From NCBI GenBank assembly GCA_002256205.1, contig NKIW01000008.1, positions 62,001 to 126,000 on the forward strand: a stretch of DNA of 64,000 nt. Reading direction: 5' to 3'. Shown in pieces: positions 33,096 through 44,886 of this stretch (position 1 is the first letter of the stretch; each line of letters begins with the position of its first letter). The position numbers and the translations under genes are program-made. Origin of the DNA: Rhizobiales bacterium PAR1 (GTDB lineage Bacteria; Pseudomonadota; Alphaproteobacteria; Rhizobiales; Beijerinckiaceae). The notes under the pieces were generated by a model. That model was given only the letters and a program-made list of their open reading frames with translations, was not told the DNA's origin and did not search any database.

Positions 33096-33127
33096 GGGAG
33101 GCCCCGGGGAACCGAGCCTCCCTTTCT
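33096..33127 (+). terminator. Terminator-like hairpin upstream of GNAT gene
   Basis: GGGAGGC (33096-33102) pairs with GCCTCCC (33116-33122) and is followed by TTTCTCGTTTT. It probably ends or attenuates the rplU-rpmA transcript before the acetyltransferase gene. Confidence 0.65.
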
Positions 33128-33152
33128 CGTTTTCGCTTTTCGAACCGGAAAA

Positions 33153-33776
33153 ATGCCCATGTTCCCCGATCTTTTTCGTGATGATGTGTTTACGCTGGAA
33201 ACACCCCGGCTGTTCCTGCGTTGGCCGAAGGCTTCCGATGCTGCGGCGATTGTCACCCTTGCGGGTGATCGCCGCGTCGCGGAGATGACGGCGCGGATTC
33301 CGCATCCCTATCCGGCGGATGAGGCGACGAAATTCATCATTGCGGTTCGGAATGCGAATGCGGATGGCCATCAGTTGATGCTGGCGATCTCAACCCGCAC
33401 CAACCCCGAAAAGCTGATCGGCATGATCGGGGTGGAGCGCGGCTGTGCCGGCACGGAATTCGGCTACTGGCTCGGCGTTCCGCACTGGGGCAAGGGCTAC
33501 ATGACCGAGGCAGCGCAGGCGCTGATCGACGCCCTGTTCCTCTACACGGAGGAGGACGCGGTTTCGGCCTCGATCCGGGTGATGAATACTGCCTCGCGCA
33601 AGGTGCTGGAGCATTGCGGCTTTCAGTATGAAGGTGGCGGCATGTGTATCCGCCCGGCGTGGGGAGATTCGACGCCATCGGATACTTACCGGCTGACGCG
33701 CTCGTTGTGGTCGAGCCTCAAGGGCTGGCGCGCACCGGTGCCTTACGGGCGTGAGCTGGCTGCGGGCGGGATGTAA
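33153..33776 (+). CDS. GNAT family N-acetyltransferase
   Basis: 207 residues in the RimJ/RimL-like group: ETPRLFLRWPKASDAAAIV at the start, the acetyl-CoA loop region WLGVPHWGKGYMTEAAQAL and the C-terminal SRKVLEHCGFQYEGGG. The ATG at 33153 (or 33159) fits the family; the frame is open further upstream through the terminator region. GNAT genes are often found between rpmA and obgE in Hyphomicrobiales. Acceptor unknown. Confidence 0.85.
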   Translation: MPMFPDLFRDDVFTLETPRLFLRWPKASDAAAIVTLAGDRRVAEMTARIPHPYPADEATKFIIAVRNANADGHQLMLAISTRTNPEKLIGMIGVERGCAGTEFGYWLGVPHWGKGYMTEAAQALIDALFLYTEEDAVSASIRVMNTASRKVLEHCGFQYEGGGMCIRPAWGDSTPSDTYRLTRSLWSSLKGWRAPVPYGRELAAGGM

Positions 33777-33878
33777 TCCGGGTGTACGTCACATGATGGG
33801 AGGGGCGGGCTTGTCCCGGTCCCTCCTGTCTTCTATTGCAGAGAACGTCGCGGATGCTCGGATGCACGCCGGGCATGA

Positions 33879-36100
<2,222 letters not shown>

Positions 36101-36113
36101 AAAGAGACGACGC

Positions 36114-37406
36114 ATGAACCGACATGTTCCGAACCCCGCCGAGAAGGCGAAATTGACCGCCGATTTGCGCGCCATGGGCCGCAAGGCGCGCGCGGCAGCG
36201 CGGGGGCTCGGGCTGATGCCGGGTGTGCAAAAGGCGCAGGCGCTTCGTTCCGCGGCGAAAGCCGTACGCGCGGCGGAAGCGGCGATCCTCGAAGCCAATG
36301 CGCTCGATTGCTCCGAGGCGAAGGCCGAAGGGCAGACCGGGGCTTTCGTTGATCGCCTGATGCTCGATCCTAAGCGGATCGAGGCCATTGCAGCGTCGAT
36401 TGAAGATATTGCCGATCTGCCGGACCCGGTTGGCGCCGTCACCGAAGCGTGGACGCGGCCGAACGGGTTGAAGATCGCCCGCGTGCGCACGCCGCTCGGG
36501 GTGATCGGCGTGATTTTCGAGAGCCGCCCGAATGTTACGGCGGATGCTGGCGCACTCTGCCTCAAGGCGGGCAATGCGGTGATCCTCCGGACGGGGTCCG
36601 GCGCGTTGCGTTCGGCGCTCGCGATCCATGCTGCGATGGTCGCCGGGCTGGTCGCGGAAGGCGTGCCGGAAGCGGCAATCCAGCTCGTGCCGGTGCCGGA
36701 TCGCGAGGCTGTCGGACAGATGCTGACGGGGCTTGATGGCGCGATTGATGTCATCATTCCGCGCGGCGGGAAAAGCCTTGTTGCCCGCGTGCAGAGTGAG
36801 GCACGGGTACCGGTTTTTGCCCATCTCGACGGCAATAATCACGTTTACGTGCATGAAAAAGCCGATCTTGCGATGGCGATATCCGTGCTTCTCAACGCCA
36901 AACTCCGGCGCACGGGTGTCTGCGGCGCGGCGGAAACGCTGCTTGTCGACAAGGCTTGCGCGGCGACGCATCTCGGCCCGCTCGTCAAGGCGCTGCTGGA
37001 TGCAGGCTGTGCGGTGCGCGGTGATGCGGCGGTGCAGGCGGTGGACGCCCGCGTGAAGCCTGCCACCGATGAGGATTGGGGCACGGAATATCTCGATACC
37101 ATCATTGCCGCGAAGGTGGTGGAGGGGATCGACGAGGCCATCGCCCATATCGAGCAGCATGGTTCGCACCACACCGATGCGATCATCACGGCGGATGAGG
37201 CTGCGGCAGCGCGTTTTCTTGCCGAGGTCGACAGCGCGATTGTGCTCCATAACGCCTCGACGCAATTCGCGGATGGCGGCGAATTCGGCTTCGGCGCCGA
37301 GATCGGCATCGCCACGGGCCGCATGCATGCGCGTGGGCCGGTGGGCGTCGAGCAGCTCACCAGCTTCAAGTATCAGGTGCGCGGGCAGGGGACGGTGAGG
37401 GCGTAG
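36114..37406 (+). CDS. proA: Glutamate-5-semialdehyde dehydrogenase
   Basis: Second step of proline synthesis, reduces glutamyl-5-phosphate with NADPH. 430 residues; the catalytic cysteine is in [11 protein letters not shown] and [19 protein letters not shown] is the family signature. The ATG at 36114 has AAGAGA upstream; an in-frame start at 36081 overlapping proB is less likely. Confidence 0.96.
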   Translation: MNRHVPNPAEKAKLTADLRAMGRKARAAARGLGLMPGVQKAQALRSAAKAVRAAEAAILEANALDCSEAKAEGQTGAFVDRLMLDPKRIEAIAASIEDIADLPDPVGAVTEAWTRPNGLKIARVRTPLGVIGVIFESRPNVTADAGALCLKAGNAVILRTGSGALRSALAIHAAMVAGLVAEGVPEAAIQLVPVPDREAVGQMLTGLDGAIDVIIPRGGKSLVARVQSEARVPVFAHLDGNNHVYVHEKADLAMAISVLLNAKLRRTGVCGAAETLLVDKACAATHLGPLVKALLDAGCAVRGDAAVQAVDARVKPATDEDWGTEYLDTIIAAKVVEGIDEAIAHIEQHGSHHTDAIITADEAAAARFLAEVDSAIVLHNASTQFADGGEFGFGAEIGIATGRMHARGPVGVEQLTSFKYQVRGQGTVRA

Positions 37407-37424
37407 GATTATCGAGGGTTTCGT

Positions 37425-37943
37425 ATGCTGGAGATGTCAGGCTTTTTGAAAGATGCCTTGAAGACGGCACTCATTGTGAGCCTGTCGGGACTTTTTGTTG
37501 CTTATTTCCAAAAGAATGCGTCTGAATCAAAGGCGATTCGGCAAAAAAAAGGAATTCGATTCCTGAAATTTCCGTTTCAGCTTAAATTGATGGTGGCTGT
37601 CGGATTGGCGTTTTTTTTCCTTTTTCCAGCGACAGTGATTATTAATGAAGGATACAATCATATTGTATTAATTTTTTTTGTTTTCACAATTTTTTTTTGC
37701 TTTGTATTTTATCAAGTTTTTCTTTGCTCGGTTTATTGGGATCGATCCGGAGTTTACTGGCGCTCGGCTTTTGGTGGAAAGCGTTGCATCCGATGGGACG
37801 AGTCCCCGGCATTTGGAGGGGGCTCAGCCTTTCAGAGTGAGTATATTCAAGGGCAATCAACTCGCATCTGGTATTCGAGCTATTGTCACGGCGCGAAACA
37901 ACTTGAGAAAATGGTCGTGCGTGCAAGGCGTTCCAGGAATTGA
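37425..37943 (+). CDS. AT-rich small membrane protein inserted between proA and nadD
   Basis: 172 residues with three hydrophobic stretches: TALIVSLSGLFVAYF near the start, LMVAVGLAFFFLFPATVII, and a Phe-rich segment IVLIFFVFTIFFCFVFYQVF. A soluble C-terminal tail follows. Base use is strongly AT-rich with long T-runs, unlike the GC-rich flanks, and the last four bases overlap the nadD start. The ATG could be 37425 or 37434. I recognise no family. Likely acquired and inserted into the conserved proA-nadD interval. Confidence 0.55.
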   Translation: MLEMSGFLKDALKTALIVSLSGLFVAYFQKNASESKAIRQKKGIRFLKFPFQLKLMVAVGLAFFFLFPATVIINEGYNHIVLIFFVFTIFFCFVFYQVFLCSVYWDRSGVYWRSAFGGKRCIRWDESPAFGGGSAFQSEYIQGQSTRIWYSSYCHGAKQLEKMVVRARRSRN

Positions 37944-38554
37944 CCCATACCACCATCTCCCTCCCGCCCCACACATCCGGCCTGCGTATCGGTCTTTTTG
38001 GTGGCTCGTTCAATCCACCGCATGAGGGGCATCTGCTTGTCGCGCGGACCGCGTTGAAGCGGCTCAAGCTGGATCGCGTCTGGTGGCTGGTGACACCGGG
38101 AAATCCGCTCAAAGAAATCGCCGGACTACCGAGTCAGGCGGAGCGCATGGCGCAATGTCGCGCTCTGATCGGGCCGGACCCGCGCATCATTGTCACCGGA
38201 ATCGAGGCGGAGATCGGCACGCGGTACACCGAAGAGACGATCCGATTTCTGAAGTCCCGCTGCCCCGGCGTGAATTTCGTCTGGCTGATGGGGGCGGATA
38301 ATCTCGCCTCGTTCCATCGCTGGCGGAACTGGCGCGCTATTGCCGGCGCGGTGCCGATGGCGGTGATCGACCGTCCCGGTTCGACCTTGCGAGCCGCTTC
38401 AAGCCGTGCTGCACAGACATTTTCCGCTGCGCGCCGCAACGAGCGGGAAGCGGCGCATCTCGCCACCATGCCCGCGCCGGCGTGGGTGTTTCTGCACGGG
38501 CGGCGCTCGGAAGCTTCGTCGACGGCGCTCAGGGCGCGATTGGCCGGTGCCTAG
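37940..38554 (+). CDS. nadD: Nicotinate-nucleotide adenylyltransferase
   Basis: Makes deamido-NAD from nicotinate mononucleotide and ATP. 204 residues; the nucleotidyl-transferase signature GLFGGSFNPPHEGHLLVA lies at about 18-35, followed by WWLVTPGNPLK and WLMGADNLASFHRW. The only start in range of the usual N-terminus is TTG at 37940, overlapping the stop of the AT-rich ORF (TTGA), so translation probably depends on coupling. Confidence 0.92.
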   Translation: MTHTTISLPPHTSGLRIGLFGGSFNPPHEGHLLVARTALKRLKLDRVWWLVTPGNPLKEIAGLPSQAERMAQCRALIGPDPRIIVTGIEAEIGTRYTEETIRFLKSRCPGVNFVWLMGADNLASFHRWRNWRAIAGAVPMAVIDRPGSTLRAASSRAAQTFSAARRNEREAAHLATMPAPAWVFLHGRRSEASSTALRARLAGA

Positions 38555-38659
38555 AGCGTTTTTGGCCGAAAAGCGCACAAGTCTTGCGACCTTGGGAGCA
38601 GAATTTTAACAGAAGCCGTGCAGACTGGCCCGCTAACGTGGTCAAGGATTGATCCAGTC

Positions 38660-39388
38660 ATGACGCTTTCGGTTTCGGCTTTCGCGCTTTTTCAGGGGCT
38701 TACCCCCTCCCGCCTCACGGCTGACAAGACTCGCTTTGGCCAGCGCGGCGATATGAAGGCGGATGCGGCCTATTTCCGCTCGAAGGCCGCCACGATCACC
38801 AAGCCGGAAGATTTCATCAAGGATTATCGGCTGTTGAAATTTGCGCTGACGGCTTACGGCATGGAAACTCAGCTTCAGTATCCCTACCGTATCAAGACTG
38901 TGCTGATGGATGATCCTGATAATGCCTCGGCGCTCGTCAACAAGATGTCAGACCCGAGCTACCGGACGATCAATGCCGCGTTCAACTTCTTCAAGGGCGG
39001 CGTCGCCAAGCTGAAGGATGCGGCGTTCATGGACGGCGTCGTCAAGAAATACACCGAGGCGAGCTACGAGAAGAGCCTCGGCGATACCAATCCGGCGATT
39101 ACCGATGCGCTCTATTTCCAGCGCACCATCGGCTCGATGAAAAACGGCTACCAGATCATCGGGGATCCGATCCTGTTCTCGGTTGTGAAGACCGCGTTCA
39201 ACATCCCGAACGCTGCCGCGTCGGGCAATGTGGCTTCGCTGAAGAAGGTCGTCGAGAAGAACTTCCCCATGAGCAAGGTGAACGACACCGCTTTCATCAA
39301 GAAAATCGTGGACCGTTTCCTTGCCCTCAAGGACGTCGAGGCGAACCAGACCGATTCCAGCAACCCGATGCTCGGCATCTTTGCCTGA
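38660..39388 (+). CDS. DUF1217 domain protein (flagellum-associated family)
   Basis: 242 residues. The pattern of a short N-terminus, then DAAYFRSKAATITKPEDFI and YRLLKFALTAYGME, and the later MSDPSYRTINAAFNFFKGG matches DUF1217, a family often found in flagellar clusters of Rhizobiales. No other flagellar gene is in the window. It separates nadD from rsfS, which are usually adjacent. AAGGA is upstream of the ATG at 38660. Confidence 0.8.
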   Translation: MTLSVSAFALFQGLTPSRLTADKTRFGQRGDMKADAAYFRSKAATITKPEDFIKDYRLLKFALTAYGMETQLQYPYRIKTVLMDDPDNASALVNKMSDPSYRTINAAFNFFKGGVAKLKDAAFMDGVVKKYTEASYEKSLGDTNPAITDALYFQRTIGSMKNGYQIIGDPILFSVVKTAFNIPNAAASGNVASLKKVVEKNFPMSKVNDTAFIKKIVDRFLALKDVEANQTDSSNPMLGIFA

Positions 39389-39635
39389 GGTCGCGCCTCT
39401 AATGGCGTGCTGGCGCCGTTTGGCGCCGGAGGTGCGCATTTTCCTGACGATGCAACTTCGCGACTGACATTCCGCGCGGATCAGGCTATGGGGTGATGAG
39501 CGAATTCATCCCGGTGCTGTGCTGCGTCGCGTGATATCGCGATGGGTATCCGTCGCCAAGTGAATCTGCGGCCAAGTCAACGCGTGTGTTCCCGGTTTTA
39601 CGCCAAGGGCGAGGCCGGCGCACCTCAGAGGGAAT

Positions 39636-40178
39636 GTGAACCTGACCACGACGCAAACGTCCAAGGCTGCCGAAACGGCGCCTGTCGCCGGCCCCGGAGG
39701 CGAAACCTCTGCTGCCGGCCCGCTCGTCAAGGCCATCCTGTCCGTGCTGGACGATGCCAAGGCGGAAGAGATCATCTCGCTCGATCTGGCCGGAAAGACC
39801 TCGCTCGCTGATGCGATGATCATCGCCAGTGGGCGGTCGGATCGCCACGTCGGTGCGATCGCCGAACGCGTGGCTTCGGCTTTGCGCGATCTGCGCCTGC
39901 CGACACCGCGCATCGAAGGCATGCCGGTGTGTGACTGGGTGCTGATCGACGCGGGAGATGTCCTCATCCATCTCTTCCGGCCCGAAGTGCGCGGGTTTTA
40001 CAACCTCGAGAAGCTTTGGGGCATGGGGCGTCCATCCGAGGGCGTGGCCGAGGACAAGCCGAAGCTCGAAAAAAGCAGCTCCGGCATGGCCAAGCCCGAA
40101 AAAACAGGGGCTTCGACCGCCAAGCCTGCTGCCAAGCCGCGCCCGCGTGTCATCCGGACGCGCACGAAGGCGGAATAA
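39636..40178 (+). CDS. rsfS: Ribosome silencing factor RsfS
   Basis: Binds L14 and blocks subunit joining. 180 residues: about 30 divergent N-terminal residues, the Iojap core (AEEIISLDLAGKTSLADAMI, DWVLIDAGDVLIHLF, FYNLEKLWG), and a Lys/Pro/Ala-rich tail. GTG start at 39636 with GAGGGA upstream. Seven bases before rlmH. Confidence 0.92.
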   Translation: MNLTTTQTSKAAETAPVAGPGGETSAAGPLVKAILSVLDDAKAEEIISLDLAGKTSLADAMIIASGRSDRHVGAIAERVASALRDLRLPTPRIEGMPVCDWVLIDAGDVLIHLFRPEVRGFYNLEKLWGMGRPSEGVAEDKPKLEKSSSGMAKPEKTGASTAKPAAKPRPRVIRTRTKAE

Positions 40179-40184
40179 CGCGGC

Positions 40185-40667
40185 GTGAAGCTCGATGTGG
40201 TCGCCATCGGCCGGCTCAAGGCCGGGCCGGAGCGCGAGCTTGTCGGGCGTTATGCCGAGCGTCTCAAGGGCAGCGGGCGCGCTATCGGGTTCGATGGGCC
40301 GCGCCTCGTCGAGCTTTCCGAAAGTCAGGCGCGCCGGGATCTGGATCGCAAGGCTGAAGAGGCCGCAGCGATTCTCGCGCAATGCCCGGAGAGCTATCGT
40401 CTTATCGCCTTCGATGAGGGGGGCGCCGGCCTCGACAGTGCCGGATTTGCGAAGATACTCGGCGAATGGCGTGATTCGGGTGTTGCTGGCGTGAGCTTCG
40501 TGATCGGCGGCGCGGATGGCCTCGGGGAGGCGGTGCGTGCGCGGGCGGCGCTGACGCTGGCGTTTGGCCGGATGACCATGCCGCATCAGATCGTTCGCGC
40601 CCTGGTGCTCGAACAGCTCTATCGGGCCGCGACGATCCTCTCCGGCCATCCGTATCACCGCGTGTGA
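40185..40667 (+). CDS. rlmH: 23S rRNA pseudouridine-1915 N3-methyltransferase
   Basis: SPOUT-class methyltransferase, 160 residues, GTG start. MKLDVVAIGRLKAGPE at the N-terminus, FVIGGADGLG (SAM-binding knot) and the C-terminal HQIVRALVLEQLYRA are characteristic. Confidence 0.95.
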   Translation: MKLDVVAIGRLKAGPERELVGRYAERLKGSGRAIGFDGPRLVELSESQARRDLDRKAEEAAAILAQCPESYRLIAFDEGGAGLDSAGFAKILGEWRDSGVAGVSFVIGGADGLGEAVRARAALTLAFGRMTMPHQIVRALVLEQLYRAATILSGHPYHRV

Positions 40668-40683
40668 CTTCGAAAGGTTCGGG

Positions 40684-42120
40684 ATGGACGTTCGGCAGCA
40701 TCACAGGCGAAAACGCGCAGGGGCCATTCTGCCGTTTGTCCTGTTGGCGCTGCTGGTGCAGCCCGTTGCCGCACAGACCGAGACGTCGGGAACGGTGCCG
40801 GTGGAGCCCGCACCGAAAGAGCCTGGTGGCAAGGATGCGCTGCGGGGACTTGAAACCGAGATCGAGAAATCCGGTTTCGAACAGCGGCGCCTTTCGTTCG
40901 AAATCGATAATCTCTCGACGGAGGCGCAGCAGCTTCGCGCGTCGCTGATCGATGTCGCCCGCAAGGTGCGTGAGGCCGAGGACCGGCTTGCCGAGCAGGA
41001 GAGCAAGCTCGAGGGGCTGACGCGGCAGCAGAATGCGCTGAGGCGCTCGCTCCAGTCGCGTGAGCGGGTCACGGCTGAAGTGCTGGCCGCCATGCAGCGG
41101 ATCGGTCGCAAGCCACCGCCGGCGTTGCTGGTTGCGCCGGAGGATGTGCTTTCGGCGATGCGCGCTGCGATTCTGCTCGGCGCGGTGCTGCCGGATATGC
41201 GCGATGAGGCGATGATCCTGATCGCGGACCTCAAAACGCTGACAGAGCTTCACCGCCAGTCCGCTGCTGTGACGGATCAGTTGCGTCGCCAGCGCGATGA
41301 AATCGGTGCCGAGCGGGCGCGCATGGCGAGCCTCGTCGAAACACGGCAATCGCAGATCGCGCTTTCGAAGGAACAGCTCGACAAGGAGCGCACGCGGGTC
41401 GCCACGTTGACGAAGGACGCGCGTTCACTGCGCGATCTCATCGCGCGGAGCGAGAACGATATCGTCGGGAATGCCCGTGCCGTGGAGATCGCTCGCCGCG
41501 CGCCGGCCCCGGCCAAGGGCGGCACCAGCGTGGCGTCACTGCGCCCTGAAGCGGCGCGCGAACCGGTACGGCTCCAGCCACGCCAGAGCTTCGCCGAGCG
41601 GCGCGGCCAGATGCCGCTGCCGGTCTCCGGCACGATCCTGAAGCCTTTTGGCCAGCCCGATGGCCTCGGCGGCACCGAACGCGGGATCACGATTGCGTCA
41701 AATGCCGGTGCCGTCGTCACCGCGCCTGCCGATGGCTGGGTGAACTTCGCCGGGGCCTATCGCGGTTATGGCCAGCTGGTGATTTTCAACGCCGGCAACG
41801 GTTATCACGTGGTTCTCGCGGGAATGGAGCGGGTTTCGGTGGAAATTGGCCAGTTCGTGCTCGCGGGTGAACCCATCGGTTTTTTGGCATCGGCGACAAG
41901 GCTCTCGGGTGAGGCACCCGCTGGCGAGGCTGGACAAACCGCCGCCGGAGGGCCAAATTCAGATAATGGTACTGCTTCGCGCACGAATGCAGTCGTAAAT
42001 GCCCCACCGGGTCTTGGCGCGCCGCGTCCGGCCCTTTATGTCGAGTTCAGAAAGGATGGGTCTCCGGTCGATCCATCCCCCTGGTTGTCCAATCATTCGG
42101 CCGAGAAGGCTCGCGGATAA
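40684..42120 (+). CDS. Murein hydrolase activator EnvC-like protein
   Basis: 478 residues: an N-terminal signal/anchor, long coiled coil (about residues 45-270) and a C-terminal LytM/M23 domain. The LytM metal ligands are not intact (GITIASN in place of HxxxD, GYHVVLAG in place of the HxH segment), as in EnvC, which activates amidases rather than cutting murein itself. Acts in cell separation. Overlaps ctpA by one base (TAATG). Confidence 0.88.
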   Translation: MDVRQHHRRKRAGAILPFVLLALLVQPVAAQTETSGTVPVEPAPKEPGGKDALRGLETEIEKSGFEQRRLSFEIDNLSTEAQQLRASLIDVARKVREAEDRLAEQESKLEGLTRQQNALRRSLQSRERVTAEVLAAMQRIGRKPPPALLVAPEDVLSAMRAAILLGAVLPDMRDEAMILIADLKTLTELHRQSAAVTDQLRRQRDEIGAERARMASLVETRQSQIALSKEQLDKERTRVATLTKDARSLRDLIARSENDIVGNARAVEIARRAPAPAKGGTSVASLRPEAAREPVRLQPRQSFAERRGQMPLPVSGTILKPFGQPDGLGGTERGITIASNAGAVVTAPADGWVNFAGAYRGYGQLVIFNAGNGYHVVLAGMERVSVEIGQFVLAGEPIGFLASATRLSGEAPAGEAGQTAAGGPNSDNGTASRTNAVVNAPPGLGAPRPALYVEFRKDGSPVDPSPWLSNHSAEKARG

Positions 42121-43490
42121 TGCGCAAGGTTCCTCTTTTCCTCTCCGGTGTCGCGCTTGGTGCGCTGGTGCTGGCCGCTGTCGATCACATGCAGCTTTCC
42201 GGCAGCGCGAATGCGGCGGCCTCCGATACCTATCGCAAGCTGACGCTGTTCGGCGATGTTTTCGACAAGATCCGCGCCGATTACGTCGACAAGCCGGATG
42301 AATCAAAGCTCATCGAAGCCGCGATCAACGGCATGGTGACCTCGCTCGATCCGCATTCGAGCTTCCTTGACCAGAAGTCCAACCAGGAGATGCAGCAGCA
42401 GACCCGCGGTGAGTTCGGCGGTCTTGGCATCGAGGTGCAGATGGAAGACGGCCTTGTGAAGGTCGTGACCCCTTTCGATGATTCGCCCGCCGCCAAGGCC
42501 GGTGTGCAGGCCAATGACCTCGTCACCGCGATTGATGGCGATCAGGTCTCGGGCCTGACGCTCAATCAGGCGGTTGACAAGATGAAGGGCCCGAAGGGCT
42601 CGAAGGTGAAGCTCAAGCTCCTGCGCAACAAAAAGGATACGGTCGAGGTCGAGATCACGCGCGACACTATCCGTCCGCCTGTCGTGCGCGCGCAGAAGGA
42701 AGGCGATACCGTCGGATATGTCCGCATGGGTTCGTTCAATGAGCAGACCTTTGAAGGCCTCAAGAAGGAAGTTGACAAGCTGACCGCCGACATCGGCAAG
42801 GACAAGCTCAAGGGCTTCATTCTCGACCTCCGCAATAATCCGGGCGGTCTTCTTGATCAGGCGATCTATGTCGCCGATGCCTTTCTCGAATCGGGAGAGA
42901 TTGTCTCGACGCGCGGCAAGACCGCTGACCAGACCAACCGTGCGCTGGCGCGCCCGGGCGATATCACCAACGGCAAGCCGCTTGTCGTGCTGGTCAACGG
43001 CGGTTCGGCCTCGGCGTCGGAAATCGTTGCTGGTGCTCTGCAAGACCACGAGCGCGCAACGATTGTCGGCACGCGCTCCTTCGGCAAGGGCTCGGTGCAG
43101 TCGATCTTCCAGCTCCGCGGCTCCTACGCCCTCAAGCTGACGACGCAACTTTATTACACGCCTTCGGGCCGTTCGATCCAGGGCAAGGGCATCACGCCGG
43201 ATGTTCAGGTGCTTCAGGATGTGCCGGAAGAGCTGAAGGGCAAGGACGAGATCAAGGGCGAAGCCTCAATCAAGGGCCATATCAAGGTCAACGAGGAAGA
43301 GCAGGGCGGTGGCTCCTCCGGCTACGTCCCGGCGGATCGCGCCAAGGACAAGCAGCTGATCTGGGCGGTGAACTTCCTTAACGGCAAGGTCTCAAAGGCT
43401 GAGCCGGGTGAAGGCGCAACCTTGCCGCCGAAGCTTGCCAAGCCGGAAGCCAAGGCCAACCCGGCCAAGGCGCCTGAAACCAAGAATTGA
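42120..43490 (+). CDS. ctpA: Carboxy-terminal processing protease, S41 family
   Basis: 456 residues with an N-terminal signal/anchor, a PDZ domain (about 85-165) and the S41 protease domain. The catalytic serine lies in NGGSASASEIVAGAL and the lysine in SFGKGSVQ. The C-terminal Ala/Lys/Pro-rich tail is low-complexity. Usually processes periplasmic proteins together with an EnvC-type partner. Confidence 0.95.
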   Translation: MRKVPLFLSGVALGALVLAAVDHMQLSGSANAAASDTYRKLTLFGDVFDKIRADYVDKPDESKLIEAAINGMVTSLDPHSSFLDQKSNQEMQQQTRGEFGGLGIEVQMEDGLVKVVTPFDDSPAAKAGVQANDLVTAIDGDQVSGLTLNQAVDKMKGPKGSKVKLKLLRNKKDTVEVEITRDTIRPPVVRAQKEGDTVGYVRMGSFNEQTFEGLKKEVDKLTADIGKDKLKGFILDLRNNPGGLLDQAIYVADAFLESGEIVSTRGKTADQTNRALARPGDITNGKPLVVLVNGGSASASEIVAGALQDHERATIVGTRSFGKGSVQSIFQLRGSYALKLTTQLYYTPSGRSIQGKGITPDVQVLQDVPEELKGKDEIKGEASIKGHIKVNEEEQGGGSSGYVPADRAKDKQLIWAVNFLNGKVSKAEPGEGATLPPKLAKPEAKANPAKAPETKN

Positions 43491-43548
43491 GCCGAAAAAT
43501 CCGCTCCGGGTCTTAACGCCGGAGCCGATTTGGCTGATTGCATTCCAA

Positions 43549-43576
43549 GCCGCCCGTTTTATCGGGCGGCTTTTTT
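43549..43576 (+). terminator. Rho-independent terminator after ctpA
   Basis: GCCGCCCG and CGGGCGGC form an 8-bp stem with a 6-base loop, followed immediately by six T residues. Confidence 0.92.
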
Positions 43577-43692
43577 ATGCTTCTGGCACGAAACGGAACG
43601 CGAATTAAGGCTCGATTAACCACCGCTGTTTACGGTTTCAGTCGGGTTTCCGTGGCTCGACGACACGGCGATTCCATAAGGAAACGAGCAGA

Positions 43693-44856
43693 ATGGCGTT
43701 GGACGGAATGGCAACCCCCCTGGGCATGAAGCCCGGGAACAGCCGGCGAGGTGTACCCTCGTCCTGGCGCTGGGGTATGCTGGCCCTGCTCATCAGCTGT
43801 ATCGCCGGCCTTGCCCTCATTTCCGGTGTGAAACTGTCGCCCCGGAAGAGCGAGCCGGGTGTCGTCGCTGTCATCGAACGTATGTCCCCTTCGCTTGAGG
43901 CTGATACAGCCCCTGCGCCGGACAAGAGCATGGCTGGCAACGGTCAGAACCGCTCCGGCATGGCCGAGATCGAAGCGAATTCCGGTGTCAACGTCATCCG
44001 CCAGAATGGGGGCACAGCGCCTGGTGGTGTGGTGATCAAGGTGCCGGATGCAGGCAGTGAGCGCATCGCCGCTGTTGATTCTCGTGTGGCGGAGCGCAGC
44101 GCTGTCGGCATTTTGCCGCGAATCAGTGACAGCGGACTGCTGCCGCGCCTTGTCTATGCCCGCCCCTTCGTTGCCACCGGCAAGCCGCGCATCGGCGTGG
44201 TGCTGACCGGCGTCGGGATCGGCGCGCGGGGTACGGCAGATGCGATCACCAAGCTGCCGGGCGAGATCACACTCGCCTTTGCGCCCTATGGCCGTGACCT
44301 TGAGAATCAGGTGGGGCGTGCGCGGCGTGATGGCCATGAAATCATGCTGCAAATCCCGATGGAGCCGCAGGACTACCCCGAGAGTGATCCGGGTCCGCAT
44401 ACGCTGCGGGCCAGCGCCGCGACGCGCGAGAACATCGAGCGCCTACATTGGCTGATGTCGCGCTTTCAGGGCTATGTCGGTGTCACGAACTTCCTCGGCG
44501 CCAAGCTGATGGCCGATCCGACGGCCTATGCAATCCTGCTCGAGGAGATCAACCGTCGCGGGTTGCTGTTTCTTGATGACGGAACGGCTGCGCGCAGCCG
44601 CACACAGGACATCGCCAAGAAGATCAACCTGCCGGCGCAGATCGCCGACCGGATCCATGAGACCGGCGCTGCGAAATCGCTCGAAACGCTGCTTTCCGAA
44701 ACCGAAGACCTTGCCCGTAAGAACGGCAGCGCCATTATTTCTATCCCGGCTTTGCCGGCGAATATTGACAAGATTGCAAATTGGGAACGCGAGTTGGCTG
44801 CGCGCGGCCTTGTTTTGGCGCCACTTTCCGCCATCATCGGTCGCCCGGCTCGCTGA
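43693..44856 (+). CDS. Divergent polysaccharide deacetylase family protein
   Basis: 387 residues: a single N-terminal membrane segment (WGMLALLISCIAGLALISGV), a variable linker, and a COG2861 domain from about residue 155 (PRIGVVLTGVGIGARGTADA, EIMLQIPMEPQDYPESDPGP, FLDDGTAARSRTQDIAKKIN). Typical neighbour of ctpA and rppH in alphaproteobacteria. Probably acts in the periplasm; activity unproven. Confidence 0.88.
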   Translation: MALDGMATPLGMKPGNSRRGVPSSWRWGMLALLISCIAGLALISGVKLSPRKSEPGVVAVIERMSPSLEADTAPAPDKSMAGNGQNRSGMAEIEANSGVNVIRQNGGTAPGGVVIKVPDAGSERIAAVDSRVAERSAVGILPRISDSGLLPRLVYARPFVATGKPRIGVVLTGVGIGARGTADAITKLPGEITLAFAPYGRDLENQVGRARRDGHEIMLQIPMEPQDYPESDPGPHTLRASAATRENIERLHWLMSRFQGYVGVTNFLGAKLMADPTAYAILLEEINRRGLLFLDDGTAARSRTQDIAKKINLPAQIADRIHETGAAKSLETLLSETEDLARKNGSAIISIPALPANIDKIANWERELAARGLVLAPLSAIIGRPAR

Positions 44857-44886
44857 GTCGTCTCCCGGAATTGAGTGAGGACTCTT

